Shown one piece after another: positions 5,373-12,563 of a DNA stretch of 12,563 bases. A program made the position numbers and the translations under genes. Position 1 is the stretch's first letter; each line of letters opens with the position of its first letter. Location: positions 1 to 12,563 of the forward strand of contig DHSP01000076.1 in NCBI GenBank assembly GCA_002408485.1, in the 5' to 3' direction. The notes beneath the pieces are model-generated. The model saw nothing but the letters and a program-made list of their open reading frames with translations. It did not search any database and had not been told where the DNA came from. Origin of the DNA: Proteiniphilum sp. UBA5283 (GTDB taxonomy: Bacteria > Bacteroidota > Bacteroidia > Bacteroidales > Dysgonomonadaceae).

Positions 5373-5843
5373 ATGAAAGATCGTATAAAGCTAATCATGG
5401 AAAAGGAAAATCTGACTCCGGCCAAGTTTGCAGACAGGTTACAAATAAACAGGGCAGTTATTTCCCATATTCTGAACGGCAGGAATAATCCCAGCCTCGA
5501 TGTCGTGACAAAAATTCTTGACGATATGCACTACATTAATCCGGAGTGGTTGTTAAAAGGAACAGGCAGCATGTATAAAGACGGATTTGATGCCGGTGAA
5601 CTGCCGGTGGAGCCTGATTTATTCCGTCAGGGTGCGATAAATCAAAGCCAGGAGGCTGCGCCTGTCGAAAAATCGCCGGAAACAGCGCTTAAACCGTCTG
5701 TTTTAATGCCGGAAAGTGCGGAATATAAACAACTTGAGCCACCAAAAACAGAGTCGAAAAAGATTAGTCAAATAATTATTTATTACAGCGACAACACTTT
5801 TGAGACTTTCACTCCTCCGGCAAAGTACGGAAGCGATAAATAA
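5373..5843 (+). CDS. XRE-type helix-turn-helix regulator with conserved-looking C-terminal tail
   Basis: From the ATG at 5373 the protein has 156 residues. Residues 1-55 (counting from this ATG) form a Cro/CI-type DNA-binding domain: a first helix MKDRIKLIMEKENLT, second helix PAKFADRLQ, turn, and recognition helix NRAVISHILNGRNNPS, followed by LDVVTKILDDM and INPEWLLKGTGSMY. The middle (about 70-125) is polar and Pro/Glu-rich, probably disordered. The C-terminal end, ISQIIIYYSDNTFETFTPP, looks like two short strands and may mediate dimerisation or ligand sensing; I cannot name that part. A GTG at 5370 is also in frame, but ATG sits 8 nt after AAAGAG (5359-5364) and is preferred. Upstream lies the palindrome array, which makes autoregulation plausible. 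The permease gene begins 75 nt downstream behind its own promoter. The regulated genes are unknown. Confidence 0.9.
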   Translation: MKDRIKLIMEKENLTPAKFADRLQINRAVISHILNGRNNPSLDVVTKILDDMHYINPEWLLKGTGSMYKDGFDAGELPVEPDLFRQGAINQSQEAAPVEKSPETALKPSVLMPESAEYKQLEPPKTESKKISQIIIYYSDNTFETFTPPAKYGSDK

Positions 5844-5846
5844 TTT

Positions 5847-5877
5847 TTTCACGCTCTCCGGAATGTTTCTATATTTG
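5847..5877 (+). promoter_or_regulatory. Promoter of the permease gene
   Basis: TATATTTG at 5870-5877 matches TAnnTTTG, with TTTC (one mismatch to TTTG) at 5847-5850 and a 19-nt spacer. A start near 5884 gives a leader of about 35 nt. The -7 region shares TTTCTATATTT with the two direct repeats in the AT-rich region. Confidence 0.6.
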
Positions 5878-5918
5878 TCTGACTCTTTTCTTCCGAGTGT
5901 CCAAAAGAAAGTTGCCAG

Positions 5919-7256
5919 ATGAAAGAGAATACGTTCGAAAAGAGAACGGGAACCGTCCCTAAACGCTCCTTGCAGCTCATTGATGCCATCGTACTCATTT
6001 TGGGTATCGTTATTGGCGTCGGAATTTTCAGGACGCCACAGGTGGTAGCTGTCAATTCACCGAATGAATATTGGTTCCTGGGAATTTGGGCCGCTGGAGG
6101 TTTTTTATCGTTGATTGGCACGCTCTGCTATGCAGAACTCTGTTCAGCTTTCCCCAGTGTAGGCGGAGACTATCATTTTCTGAAGATGGCTTTCGGAAAG
6201 AGATTTTCTTTTCTTTATGCCTGGGCACGCATCACAGTAATCCAAACAGGGTCTATTGCTATGCTCGCTTATATTGCCGGTGATTATCTTTCCAGGCTCA
6301 TTCATCCTGCTACGTTCTCTTCGCCATGCTTTGCAGCTGTCATCGTGTTGCTGCTAACCTTTATCAACGTGTTGGGAATCCAGTTTGGTACCGGTACCCA
6401 GAAATTATTAACAATCCTCCAGATGGCTGGGATATTGATTATTATCGTGGTCGGTATTTTTGTCGAACCGATCATTGACACAAGGCGGGTGGAAATGCCA
6501 GTTACAGAATCCTCTGCGACAGGCTCACTTAGTCTGGCATTTATTTTTGTCCTGCTCACATTTGGCGGCTGGAACGAGGCGGCCTATGTTTCTTCAGAAT
6601 TAAAAACCGGCTCCAGGAAAATGGCCTTTGTGATGATAACCAGCATCCTGCTAATTACGCTGATTTATCTGCTCATTAACCTTTCCTTTTTGAATGCTCT
6701 GGGTTTGAAGCGCATCGGCGATTCCGATGCGGTAGGGATGGAAATGATGAAACAGACATTCGGCAAAAAGGGTGCTGTATTGATCGGCATACTGATTATT
6801 TTGTCGGCACTGACTTCCCTGAATACCACCATTTTTACCGGATCAAGGTCGGGATATGCGTTGGGTAAGGATTTTACACCATTGGCATTTCTGGGAAAGT
6901 GGAACGCAGAAAAATCGGCCCCCATCAACTCTCTCCTGCTGCAAGGAGCCATAGCCATCCTGCTTATATGCTTCGGTGCATTTATGCGTGATGGTTTTGA
7001 AGCCATGGTAAACTTTACAGCTCCTGTATTTTGGTTTTTCTTTTTCTGCATTGGGCTTAGTGTGATGGTGTTACGAAAAAAAATGCGGGATGTCACTCGC
7101 CCGTTCAAAATACCACTTTATCCTGTAACGCCTATCCTGTTTATGGGTTCCTGCCTCTATATGTTATATGCAAGCCTTACGGTGACCGGGCTGGGTGCTT
7201 TGTTGGGCGTGATCATTTTGCTGGCTGGTTGGACCGTTTCTGCGATACGGTTGTGA
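5919..7256 (+). CDS. APC-family amino-acid permease
   Basis: A 445-residue inner-membrane transporter of the amino acid-polyamine-organocation superfamily. About twelve hydrophobic segments can be followed along the chain. The first has the unwound TM1 motif IGVGIFRTP (32-40), which binds the amino-acid backbone in this fold. YAELCSAFPSVGGDY (71-85) after TM2 is the usual 'YAEL..FP.GG.Y' block, and FVLLTFGGWNEAAYVSSEL near residue 210 is the TM6 unwound region. The late segment RPFKIPLYPVTPILF is also typical. The whole pattern is nearest to the LAT/SteT-like branch; the substrate cannot be told from sequence. It could be a uniporter or exchanger or, less likely, a proton symporter. It follows an XRE gene on the same strand but has its own promoter, so regulation by that protein is only a possibility. 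Confidence 0.9.
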   Translation: MKENTFEKRTGTVPKRSLQLIDAIVLILGIVIGVGIFRTPQVVAVNSPNEYWFLGIWAAGGFLSLIGTLCYAELCSAFPSVGGDYHFLKMAFGKRFSFLYAWARITVIQTGSIAMLAYIAGDYLSRLIHPATFSSPCFAAVIVLLLTFINVLGIQFGTGTQKLLTILQMAGILIIIVVGIFVEPIIDTRRVEMPVTESSATGSLSLAFIFVLLTFGGWNEAAYVSSELKTGSRKMAFVMITSILLITLIYLLINLSFLNALGLKRIGDSDAVGMEMMKQTFGKKGAVLIGILIILSALTSLNTTIFTGSRSGYALGKDFTPLAFLGKWNAEKSAPINSLLLQGAIAILLICFGAFMRDGFEAMVNFTAPVFWFFFFCIGLSVMVLRKKMRDVTRPFKIPLYPVTPILFMGSCLYMLYASLTVTGLGALLGVIILLAGWTVSAIRL

Positions 7257-7320
7257 AGTGGTAAAAGCGTTTGTTTAATGTAAATTTCGCCTGCCTGCCT
7301 CTTATTTGGAAATTATGATG

Positions 7321-7328
7321 TATTTTTG
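7321..7328 (+). promoter_or_regulatory. -7 element upstream of pyrK
   Basis: TATTTTTG matches TAnnTTTG and lies 23 nt before the pyrK ATG. The nearest TTTG upstream (7305-7308) is only 12 nt away, too close for a normal -33 box, so support is partial. A good ribosome binding site, AAGAGAGG (7338-7345), lies 6 nt before the start codon. Confidence 0.45.
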
Positions 7329-7351
7329 TACTTCAAAAAGAGAGGTTACTG

Positions 7352-8125
7352 ATGAAAGTACGCGATTTTAAGATTCGTTCCAACACAAAGTTAAACGACC
7401 GGAATCATCTGTTAAAGATTACTTCCGTTGACAATGAGCCACTTCCGGAAATGTATCCGGGGCAGTTTGTACAGATTCTGGTCGCCAACTCCCCGCAGGT
7501 ATTCCTTCGCAGGCCCATTTCCATCAATTTCGTGGTTAAAGAGGATAATGAAATCTGGCTTTTGATTCAGCGCGTTGGAGAAGGGAGCAATAAAATATGC
7601 GCCTTATCCGCCGGAGAGACCGTAAACATTATATTCCCGCTGGGGAGTTCATTTTCACTGCCCGACGAAAAGGGCAACTTCCTGCTGATTGGCGGAGGGG
7701 TGGGGACGGCTCCGTTACTTTTTTTGGGGAAAATGATGAGGGAAAAGGAATTTGAACCTGATTTTTTGTTGGGGGGACGTTCAGAGAACGATATTCTACA
7801 GCGGCCTGATTTTGAGCTTTTTGGAACAGTTTACAGTACGACTGAAGACGGATCGCTGGGTGAGAAAGGATTTGTAACCCAGCACTCAATATTGCAAAAA
7901 AAGAAATATGATTTTATTTATACCTGCGGACCAAAACCAATGATGGTGGCGGTGGCACGATATGCTAAGGAGAACGGGATTACTTGTGAAGTATCGCTCG
8001 AAAACCTCATGGCATGCGGCTTCGGAGCTTGTCTGTGCTGTATCGAGAAAACCGTAAGAGGGAATGTGTGTGCCTGTACTGAAGGGCCTGTATTTAACAT
8101 CAACGAACTCACATGGCTAGATTAG
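7352..8125 (+). CDS. pyrK: Dihydroorotate dehydrogenase B, electron-transfer subunit
   Basis: PyrK takes electrons from the FMN of PyrD through a [2Fe-2S] cluster and FAD to NAD+ in pyrimidine synthesis. The 257-residue chain has a ferredoxin-reductase layout: a FAD domain with PGQFVQI (36-42) and FLRRPISIN (51-59), an NAD-binding domain with LLIGGGVGTAPL (111-122) and YTCGPKPMM (190-198), and a C-terminal cluster domain, LMACGFGACLCCIEK (219-233) with C222, C227 and C230, and a fourth ligand at C242 just before TEGPVF. Two extra Cys (C229, C240) sit beside the ligands. The gene overlaps pyrD by 13 nt, as expected for subunits made in equal amounts. PyrK shows that the partner enzyme uses NAD+ rather than quinone or fumarate. 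Confidence 0.96.
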   Translation: MKVRDFKIRSNTKLNDRNHLLKITSVDNEPLPEMYPGQFVQILVANSPQVFLRRPISINFVVKEDNEIWLLIQRVGEGSNKICALSAGETVNIIFPLGSSFSLPDEKGNFLLIGGGVGTAPLLFLGKMMREKEFEPDFLLGGRSENDILQRPDFELFGTVYSTTEDGSLGEKGFVTQHSILQKKKYDFIYTCGPKPMMVAVARYAKENGITCEVSLENLMACGFGACLCCIEKTVRGNVCACTEGPVFNINELTWLD

Positions 8126-9027
8126 ATGTACGTATCGGAAATTTACAATTGAAAAATCCGGTGATGACTGCCTCGGGCACTTTTGGCTACGGGACAGAAT
8201 ATAGTGATTTTATTGATTTGGGCCGTCTTGGTGGTGTTTTTGTGAAAGGAACGACCTTGGAGCCAAGGCAAGGGAATGACTACCCGAGAATGGCGGAAAC
8301 ACCTTCGGGGATGCTCAATTCAGTGGGGCTGCAAAACAAGGGAGTGGATTATTTTGTGGAACATCTATACCCGATCATAAAGGATTATGACACCCACATG
8401 ATCGTGAATGTATCGGGATCTACTGTGGAAGATTATGTAGCTTGTGCGGAGAAGCTGGCAGACCTTGAGAAGATGCCGGCGATCGAGTTGAATATTTCCT
8501 GTCCCAATGTGAAAGAAGGCGGAATGGCATTTGGCACTTCTTGCAAATCGGCAGCACAGGTTACGCGTGAAGTACGCAAGGTATTTCCCAAGACAATGAT
8601 TGTGAAATTATCGCCTAACGTGACTGATATTACGGAAATAGCCCGTGCCGTGGAAGCTGAGGGAGCCGACGCCGTTTCACTGGTAAACACATTTCTTGGC
8701 ATGGCACTCGATGTGGAGAGCAGAAGTCCCAAACTCTCCACCATCACTGGCGGATTGTCAGGCCCCTGCATCAAACCTATTGCCGTACGCATGGTCTGGC
8801 AGGTTTATCAGGCTGTACGGGTTCCCATCATCGGAATGGGGGGAATTTGCACCTGGCAGGATGCCATTGAGTTCATTTTGGCCGGATCCACTGCTATTCA
8901 GGTCGGCACCTTCAATTTTGTCGATCCCGAAGCATCGGTAAAAATTGTGGAGGGCATTGATGCTTATCTAGACCGGCATAAGATAGCTTCTGTAGAAGAC
9001 CTTGTGGGACAGATAAATTATGTCTGA
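8113..9027 (+). CDS. pyrD: Dihydroorotate dehydrogenase B (NAD+), catalytic subunit
   Basis: This enzyme (EC 1.3.1.14) oxidises dihydroorotate to orotate, the fourth step of UMP synthesis, in the cytosol with PyrK. The 304-residue TIM barrel is of class 1B: MTASGTFGYG (18-27), VFVKGTT (42-48) with the FMN-contacting K45, SVGLQNKG (70-77), ELNISCPNVK (125-134) with catalytic base C130, where class 2 enzymes have Ser, MIVKLSPNV (162-170) with K165, GGLSGPCIKP (213-222) and IIGMGGI (239-245) binding the FMN phosphate. All key residues are present. The ATG lies inside the last codons of pyrK, so translation is probably coupled. No terminator is clear in the 155 nt that follow. Confidence 0.97.
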   Translation: MARLDVRIGNLQLKNPVMTASGTFGYGTEYSDFIDLGRLGGVFVKGTTLEPRQGNDYPRMAETPSGMLNSVGLQNKGVDYFVEHLYPIIKDYDTHMIVNVSGSTVEDYVACAEKLADLEKMPAIELNISCPNVKEGGMAFGTSCKSAAQVTREVRKVFPKTMIVKLSPNVTDITEIARAVEAEGADAVSLVNTFLGMALDVESRSPKLSTITGGLSGPCIKPIAVRMVWQVYQAVRVPIIGMGGICTWQDAIEFILAGSTAIQVGTFNFVDPEASVKIVEGIDAYLDRHKIASVEDLVGQINYV

Positions 9028-9119
9028 ATGCGAAAATGCTAAGCATGTGTGTGTTATTTGGGAAAAATGTTTTTTTTTCTCCTGAATACTATCATAATGC
9101 AAATTTAACTCCGCCCATT

Positions 9120-9150
9120 TTTGACAAAATGGATATATTTGGTAACTTTG
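9120..9150 (+). promoter_or_regulatory. Bacteroides-type promoter of asnA
   Basis: TTTG at 9120-9123, a 19-nt spacer and TAACTTTG at 9143-9150 fit the consensus at every fixed position. The expected start near 9157 gives a leader of about 26 nt. A second -7-like TATATTTG (9134-9141) overlaps the spacer but has no matching upstream box. Confidence 0.8.
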
Positions 9151-9182
9151 CAGCTTAATATTGAAATCAGATTGTAAAACGT

Positions 9183-10220
9183 ATGTCTCAACTACAAATC
9201 CCTTCCGGTTACAAACCGTTGCTGAATTTAAAGCAGACAGAATTGGGTATAAAACATATCAAAGATTTTTTTCAGGTAAACCTTTCTTCAGAACTGCGTT
9301 TGCGCAGGGTTACGGCGCCACTTTTCGTAGAAAGCGGTACCGGCATAAACGACGACTTGAATGGTATAGAGCGGCCTGTGCATTTTCCCATCAAAGACAT
9401 GGGAGATAAACAAGCGGAGATTGTCCACTCTCTGGCAAAATGGAAACGGCTGACCCTTGCTGATTACGGAATTGAAGAAGGTTTTGGCATTTATACGGAC
9501 ATGAATGCCATCCGTGCCGATGAGGAGCTGGATAATCTGCATTCATTGTATGTGGACCAGTGGGACTGGGAAATGGTGATTGGCGAGCAAAACCGGAGTG
9601 TGGACTATCTGAAACAGATCGTGTGTCGTATCTACGCAGCCATGCTGCGTACCGAATACCTGGTCTTCGAATTGTTTCCTGCAATTACTCCTCAACTGCC
9701 CGGCGAAATTACTTTTATCCATTCCGAAGAATTGCTCCAGAAGTATCCCGGCATGGACGACAAGCAACGTGAAGATGCCATCACCCAAGCGCATGGAGCA
9801 GTGTTTGTGATCGGTATCGGTGCTCCCCTTTCCAACGGGTTACCTCACGATGGCCGGGCACCTGATTATGACGATTGGAGTTCGATGAACGCCGATGGCT
9901 ATCTGGGGCTGAACGGCGATTTGCTTGTATGGAACCCGGTTTTGGAAAAAGCCATGGAACTCTCATCGATGGGTATCCGTGTTGATTCCGTTTCGCTGAA
10001 GCGCCAGCTTAAAGCCCGGAACAAAGAAGATCGGCTTTCACTTTATTTTCATAAAAGGCTGATAAACAATGAGTTGCCGCTATCTATCGGGGGAGGTATT
10101 GGGCAGTCGCGTTTGTGTATGTATTATCTTCGTAAAGCACATATAGGGGAAATCCAGGCCAGCCTGTGGCCGCAGGAGATGCGGGAATCTGCTAAGGCTC
10201 AAGGTGTTTTTTTATTATGA
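9183..10220 (+). CDS. asnA: Aspartate--ammonia ligase (asparagine synthetase A)
   Basis: AsnA (EC 6.3.1.1) makes asparagine from aspartate, ammonia and ATP in the cytosol; unlike AsnB it does not use glutamine. The 345-residue length is close to the E. coli enzyme (330). The chain has the class II aminoacyl-tRNA-synthetase-like core: RLRRVTAPLFVESG (39-52), DLNGIERPVHF (58-68), KWKRLTLADYG (86-96), HSLYVDQWDWE (120-130), HDGRAPDYDDW (222-232), LLVWNPVLEKAMELSSMGIR (247-266) and the ATP-binding motif 3 GGGIGQSRLCMYYLRKAHIGE-like block (303-323) with R310. No key block is missing. No Shine-Dalgarno sequence is visible, which is common in this phylum. It stands alone between its own promoter and a strong terminator. 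I see no AsnC-type regulator gene nearby. Confidence 0.97.
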   Translation: MSQLQIPSGYKPLLNLKQTELGIKHIKDFFQVNLSSELRLRRVTAPLFVESGTGINDDLNGIERPVHFPIKDMGDKQAEIVHSLAKWKRLTLADYGIEEGFGIYTDMNAIRADEELDNLHSLYVDQWDWEMVIGEQNRSVDYLKQIVCRIYAAMLRTEYLVFELFPAITPQLPGEITFIHSEELLQKYPGMDDKQREDAITQAHGAVFVIGIGAPLSNGLPHDGRAPDYDDWSSMNADGYLGLNGDLLVWNPVLEKAMELSSMGIRVDSVSLKRQLKARNKEDRLSLYFHKRLINNELPLSIGGGIGQSRLCMYYLRKAHIGEIQASLWPQEMRESAKAQGVFLL

Positions 10221-10243
10221 ACGACGTTGTAAACAATACCCCG

Positions 10244-10275
10244 ATCCTTCTTCAGAAAAGAAGGATTTTTTTTTT
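10244..10275 (+). terminator. Intrinsic terminator of asnA
   Basis: ATCCTTCTT (10244-10252) and AAGAAGGAT (10258-10266) form a perfect 9-bp stem around a CAGAA loop, followed by an unbroken T-run to 10275. It begins 24 nt after the asnA stop codon. Confidence 0.88.
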
Positions 10276-10324
10276 AATGGAAATTGTTTTTGTATTTTAG
10301 CATTCTCAATAAATATTACAAAGC

Positions 10325-10987
10325 ATGGATGTGAAGATCGAGTTGAGCTGGAAGGCTCATCTACAGGAAGAATTTCGTAAGCCCTATTTTGAAAGACTGA
10401 CCGATTTCGTACGACAGGAATATGCCAAAAAAATAGTATATCCTCCCGCCAGGCTGATTTTCAACGCTTTCGACCGTTGTCCCTTTGACAAAGTAAAGGT
10501 GGTGATTGTGGGTCAGGATCCGTATCACGAGCCGGGGCAAGCACACGGATTGTGTTTCTCCGTGACCGATAAGGTTGCTGTACCGCCATCGCTTCAGAAT
10601 ATTTACAAGGAGATACAAGACGATTTGGGAAAACCTGTTCCCCGTTCCGGTAATCTGGAAAGATGGGCTATGCAGGGAGTCTTATTGTTGAATGCCACGC
10701 TTACCGTGCAAGCACATCGTGCGGGATCACACCAGGGAAAGGGATGGGAAGAATTTACCGATGCTGCCATCCGGCATCTTGCCCTCGAGCGTGAACATCT
10801 TGTTTTTATTCTGTGGGGTGCTTACGCACAGCGAAAAGGAGCGGAAATAGATGCGAATAGGCATTTAATATTGAAGTCTCCACACCCTTCGCCGTTATCT
10901 GCTTATCGTGGATTCTTTGGTAATAAGCACTTTAGCCGGACGAACGACTATTTACAGGCTCACGGAAAAGAACCCATTGACTGGTAG
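10325..10987 (+). CDS. ung: Uracil-DNA glycosylase, family 1
   Basis: Ung (EC 3.2.2.27) cuts uracil from DNA to start base-excision repair. The 220-residue protein has all family 1 motifs: the water-activating loop GQDPYHEPGQAHGL (63-76) with D65 and H68, CFSV (77-80) with the stacking F78, LLLNATLTVQAHRAGSH (120-136) holding the uracil-reading N123, LVFILWGAYAQRKG (159-172), and the DNA-intercalation loop HPSPLSAYRGFFG (187-199) with catalytic H187 and L191. Length is normal. Upstream there is only a weak -7 candidate (TATTTTAG, 10293-10300), and asnA is closed by a terminator, so ung probably has its own weak promoter. It ends 44 nt from the convergent sufB gene. A 6-bp dyad (AATGTC/GACATT, 10991-11008) in that gap lacks a T-run. 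Confidence 0.98.
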   Translation: MDVKIELSWKAHLQEEFRKPYFERLTDFVRQEYAKKIVYPPARLIFNAFDRCPFDKVKVVIVGQDPYHEPGQAHGLCFSVTDKVAVPPSLQNIYKEIQDDLGKPVPRSGNLERWAMQGVLLLNATLTVQAHRAGSHQGKGWEEFTDAAIRHLALEREHLVFILWGAYAQRKGAEIDANRHLILKSPHPSPLSAYRGFFGNKHFSRTNDYLQAHGKEPIDW

Positions 10988-11031
10988 GAGAATGTCCCGG
11001 TAGACATTGACACATTGTGGAAATGGCCGGC

Positions 11032-12483
11032 TTAACCGACACTTCCTTCGAGGCTGATCTGCAGCAATTTTTGTGCTTCAACAGCAAACTCCATCGGCAA
11101 CTTGTTGACTACCTCCTTCACATATCCATTTACAATAAGCCCGATAGCCTCTTCTTCTCCCAGCCCGCGTTGATTGCAGTAGAAAACCTGATCCTCGCTG
11201 ATCTTTGAGGTAGTAGCTTCATGTTCCAGCACAGCTGTCGGATTCTGGATGTCGGTATAGGGAAAAGTATGCGCCCCGCAATGATCGGTAAGCAGCAGGC
11301 TGTCACATTGAGAGTGGTTACGTGCATTTTCTGCTTTTTTGGTTACTTTTACCAGGCCGCGATAGCTGTTCTGGCTGCTACCTGCTGATATCCCTTTGGA
11401 GACGATGCGGCTGCGTGTGTTCTTACCCAGATGAATCATCTTGGTGCCTGTATCTGCTTGTTGAAAGTGGTTGGTCACCGCCACCGAATAAAACTCGCCC
11501 ACCGAATTGTCTCCAGCCAGTATACAGGAAGGATACTTCCAGGTGATGGCCGATCCGGTCTCTACCTGTGTCCAGGATATTTTGGAGTTAAAACCTTTGC
11601 AGATGCCTCTTTTGGTGACGAAGTTGTATACACCGCCCTTGCCATGTTTATCGCCCGGATACCAATTTTGTACCGTTGAGTATTTTACTTCGGCATTGTC
11701 GAGTGCAATGATCTCCACAATAGCTGCATGCAGTTGATTTTCGTCGCGCATGGGAGCTGTACACCCCTCAAGGTAACTCACGTAGGAGTCGTCGTCGGCC
11801 ACAATCAGGGTTCGCTCAAATTGTCCTGTGTTGGCGGCATTGATACGAAAGTAGGTCGAAAGCTCCATCGGGCAGCGAACGCCTTTTGGGATATAGACAA
11901 ACGATCCATCACTGAACACCGCAGAATTCAAAGCGGCGTAGAAATTATCTTTGTAGGGAACAACCGTTCCCATATACTTCTTTACCAGGTCGGGGTGATG
12001 TTTCACTGCTTCGCTGAACGAGCTGAAGATAATGCCTTTTTCGGCCAGTACCTCTTTAAACGTGGTTTTGATGGAGACGCTGTCCATCACTGCATCGACG
12101 GCAACGCCTGTGAGCTGTTTCTGTTCCTCAAGCGGGATACCAAGTCTTTCAAAGGTCTTAAGCAATTCCGGATCTACCTCGTCGAGACTTTTGGGCGACT
12201 TTTTTTTCGTGGGATCGGCGTAATAAATAATATTCTGAAAGTCGATTGCCGGGATTTGCAAATGTGCCCAATCGGGCAATTTCAACGTCAGCCAGTGACG
12301 GTAAGCCTTCAGGCGAAAATCAAGCAGCCACTCCGGCTCTTCTTTCTTCGATGAAATCAACCGGATGACATCTTCGTTCAATCCTTTTTCAATCACTTCG
12401 GTTTCTACGTTGGTAGTGAACCCGTATTTATAGTCTTGTGTGGTTAAGTCGTTTAATATTTGATCTTGATCCAATTCCTGCAT
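11032..12483 (-). CDS. sufB: Fe-S cluster assembly scaffold protein SufB
   Basis: SufB is the scaffold of the SufBCD complex that builds Fe-S clusters from sulfur delivered by SufS. The 483-residue chain is full length and has the expected order: N-terminal YKYGFTTNVETEVI and EPEWLLDFRLKAYRHW (49-64), VPYKDNFYAALNSAVFSDGS with IPKGVRCPMELSTYFRIN (198-215), SYLEGCTAP (236-244), a beta-helix core, and the conserved end CDSLLLTDHCGAHTFPY (393-409) and LEHEATTSKISEDQ (419-432). C402 and H421-E422 fall in the segment that carries the cluster-building Cys and His/Glu in E. coli SufB. Downstream is the convergent ung, so no sufC follows directly. Upstream, 80 nt remain in the window: one minus-strand frame is open there for 25 codons and stops 2 nt before the sufB ATG, which could be the tail of an upstream gene or chance. 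Confidence 0.97.
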   Translation of the reverse strand: MQELDQDQILNDLTTQDYKYGFTTNVETEVIEKGLNEDVIRLISSKKEEPEWLLDFRLKAYRHWLTLKLPDWAHLQIPAIDFQNIIYYADPTKKKSPKSLDEVDPELLKTFERLGIPLEEQKQLTGVAVDAVMDSVSIKTTFKEVLAEKGIIFSSFSEAVKHHPDLVKKYMGTVVPYKDNFYAALNSAVFSDGSFVYIPKGVRCPMELSTYFRINAANTGQFERTLIVADDDSYVSYLEGCTAPMRDENQLHAAIVEIIALDNAEVKYSTVQNWYPGDKHGKGGVYNFVTKRGICKGFNSKISWTQVETGSAITWKYPSCILAGDNSVGEFYSVAVTNHFQQADTGTKMIHLGKNTRSRIVSKGISAGSSQNSYRGLVKVTKKAENARNHSQCDSLLLTDHCGAHTFPYTDIQNPTAVLEHEATTSKISEDQVFYCNQRGLGEEEAIGLIVNGYVKEVVNKLPMEFAVEAQKLLQISLEGSVG

Positions 12484-12563
12484 AATTATTTTTGTATTGT
12501 GGCCTGTGTGGCCCGTTTTATTGAGACAGGCTTATGAATGCCTCCCCGTTCAAGTAACAACCG

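Noticed and set aside
9036..9078. Terminator after pyrD
   Set aside because: ATGC-TAA-GCAT is a 4-bp stem, and the T-run at 9070-9078 lies more than 20 nt away, so the pair does not make a credible terminator.
10991..11008. Bidirectional terminator between ung and sufB
   Set aside because: The dyad AATGTC/GACATT is only 6 bp and has no T-run on either side.
11728..12354. Long plus-strand frame of 208 codons antisense to sufB
   Set aside because: It lies wholly inside a convincing sufB gene and shows no recognisable motif; it is a shadow of sufB codon use.

Overview
The window looks like chromosomal DNA from a member of the Bacteroidota, probably order Bacteroidales. Three things point there. 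Several intergenic gaps carry the Bacteroides-type promoter (TTTG about 19-20 nt before TAnnTTTG) and no E. coli-type -35/-10 pair. Leaders are A-rich with weak or absent Shine-Dalgarno sequences. The proteins themselves are Bacteroidales-like: a short AMP nucleosidase, a lone HsdR_N-type protein, a PyrK/PyrD pair and an OmpP1/FadL-type porin. Family or genus cannot be fixed from the sequence alone.

Layout, left to right. (1) 1-612: the C-terminal part of an outer-membrane beta-barrel protein, closed by a clear intrinsic terminator. (2) 729-1562: panB (pantothenate synthesis), convergent with a small PD-(D/E)xK-fold gene (1592-2041, minus). That gene is divergent, with overlapping promoter elements, from an AMP nucleosidase-holA pair (2097-3926). 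(3) 3939-4568 minus: an exported glutathione peroxidase, only 12 nt from the end of holA. (4) 4569-5372: about 800 bp of very AT-rich DNA without a convincing gene. It holds a dispersed array of ATACA-N2-TGTAT palindromes, a 12-bp inverted repeat, a 14-bp direct repeat and a hairpin. This is the most unusual part of the window. (5) 5373-7256: an XRE-type regulator followed by an APC-family amino-acid permease. (6) 7352-9027: pyrK-pyrD, overlapping by 13 nt (pyrimidine synthesis). (7) 9183-10220: asnA with a textbook promoter and a strong terminator. (8) 10325-10987: ung, convergent with sufB (11032-12483, minus), which has no sufC downstream.

Most genes are ordinary core metabolism and information processing: pantothenate, pyrimidine, asparagine and purine turnover, DNA replication and repair, Fe-S assembly and peroxide defence. 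I found no phage, transposon, CRISPR, RNA gene or known defence operon. The best candidate for something undescribed is the palindrome array in front of the XRE gene, which reads as a multi-site, possibly autoregulatory control region. The second is the lone HsdR_N-type nuclease-fold protein beside the nucleotide-metabolism and replication genes.
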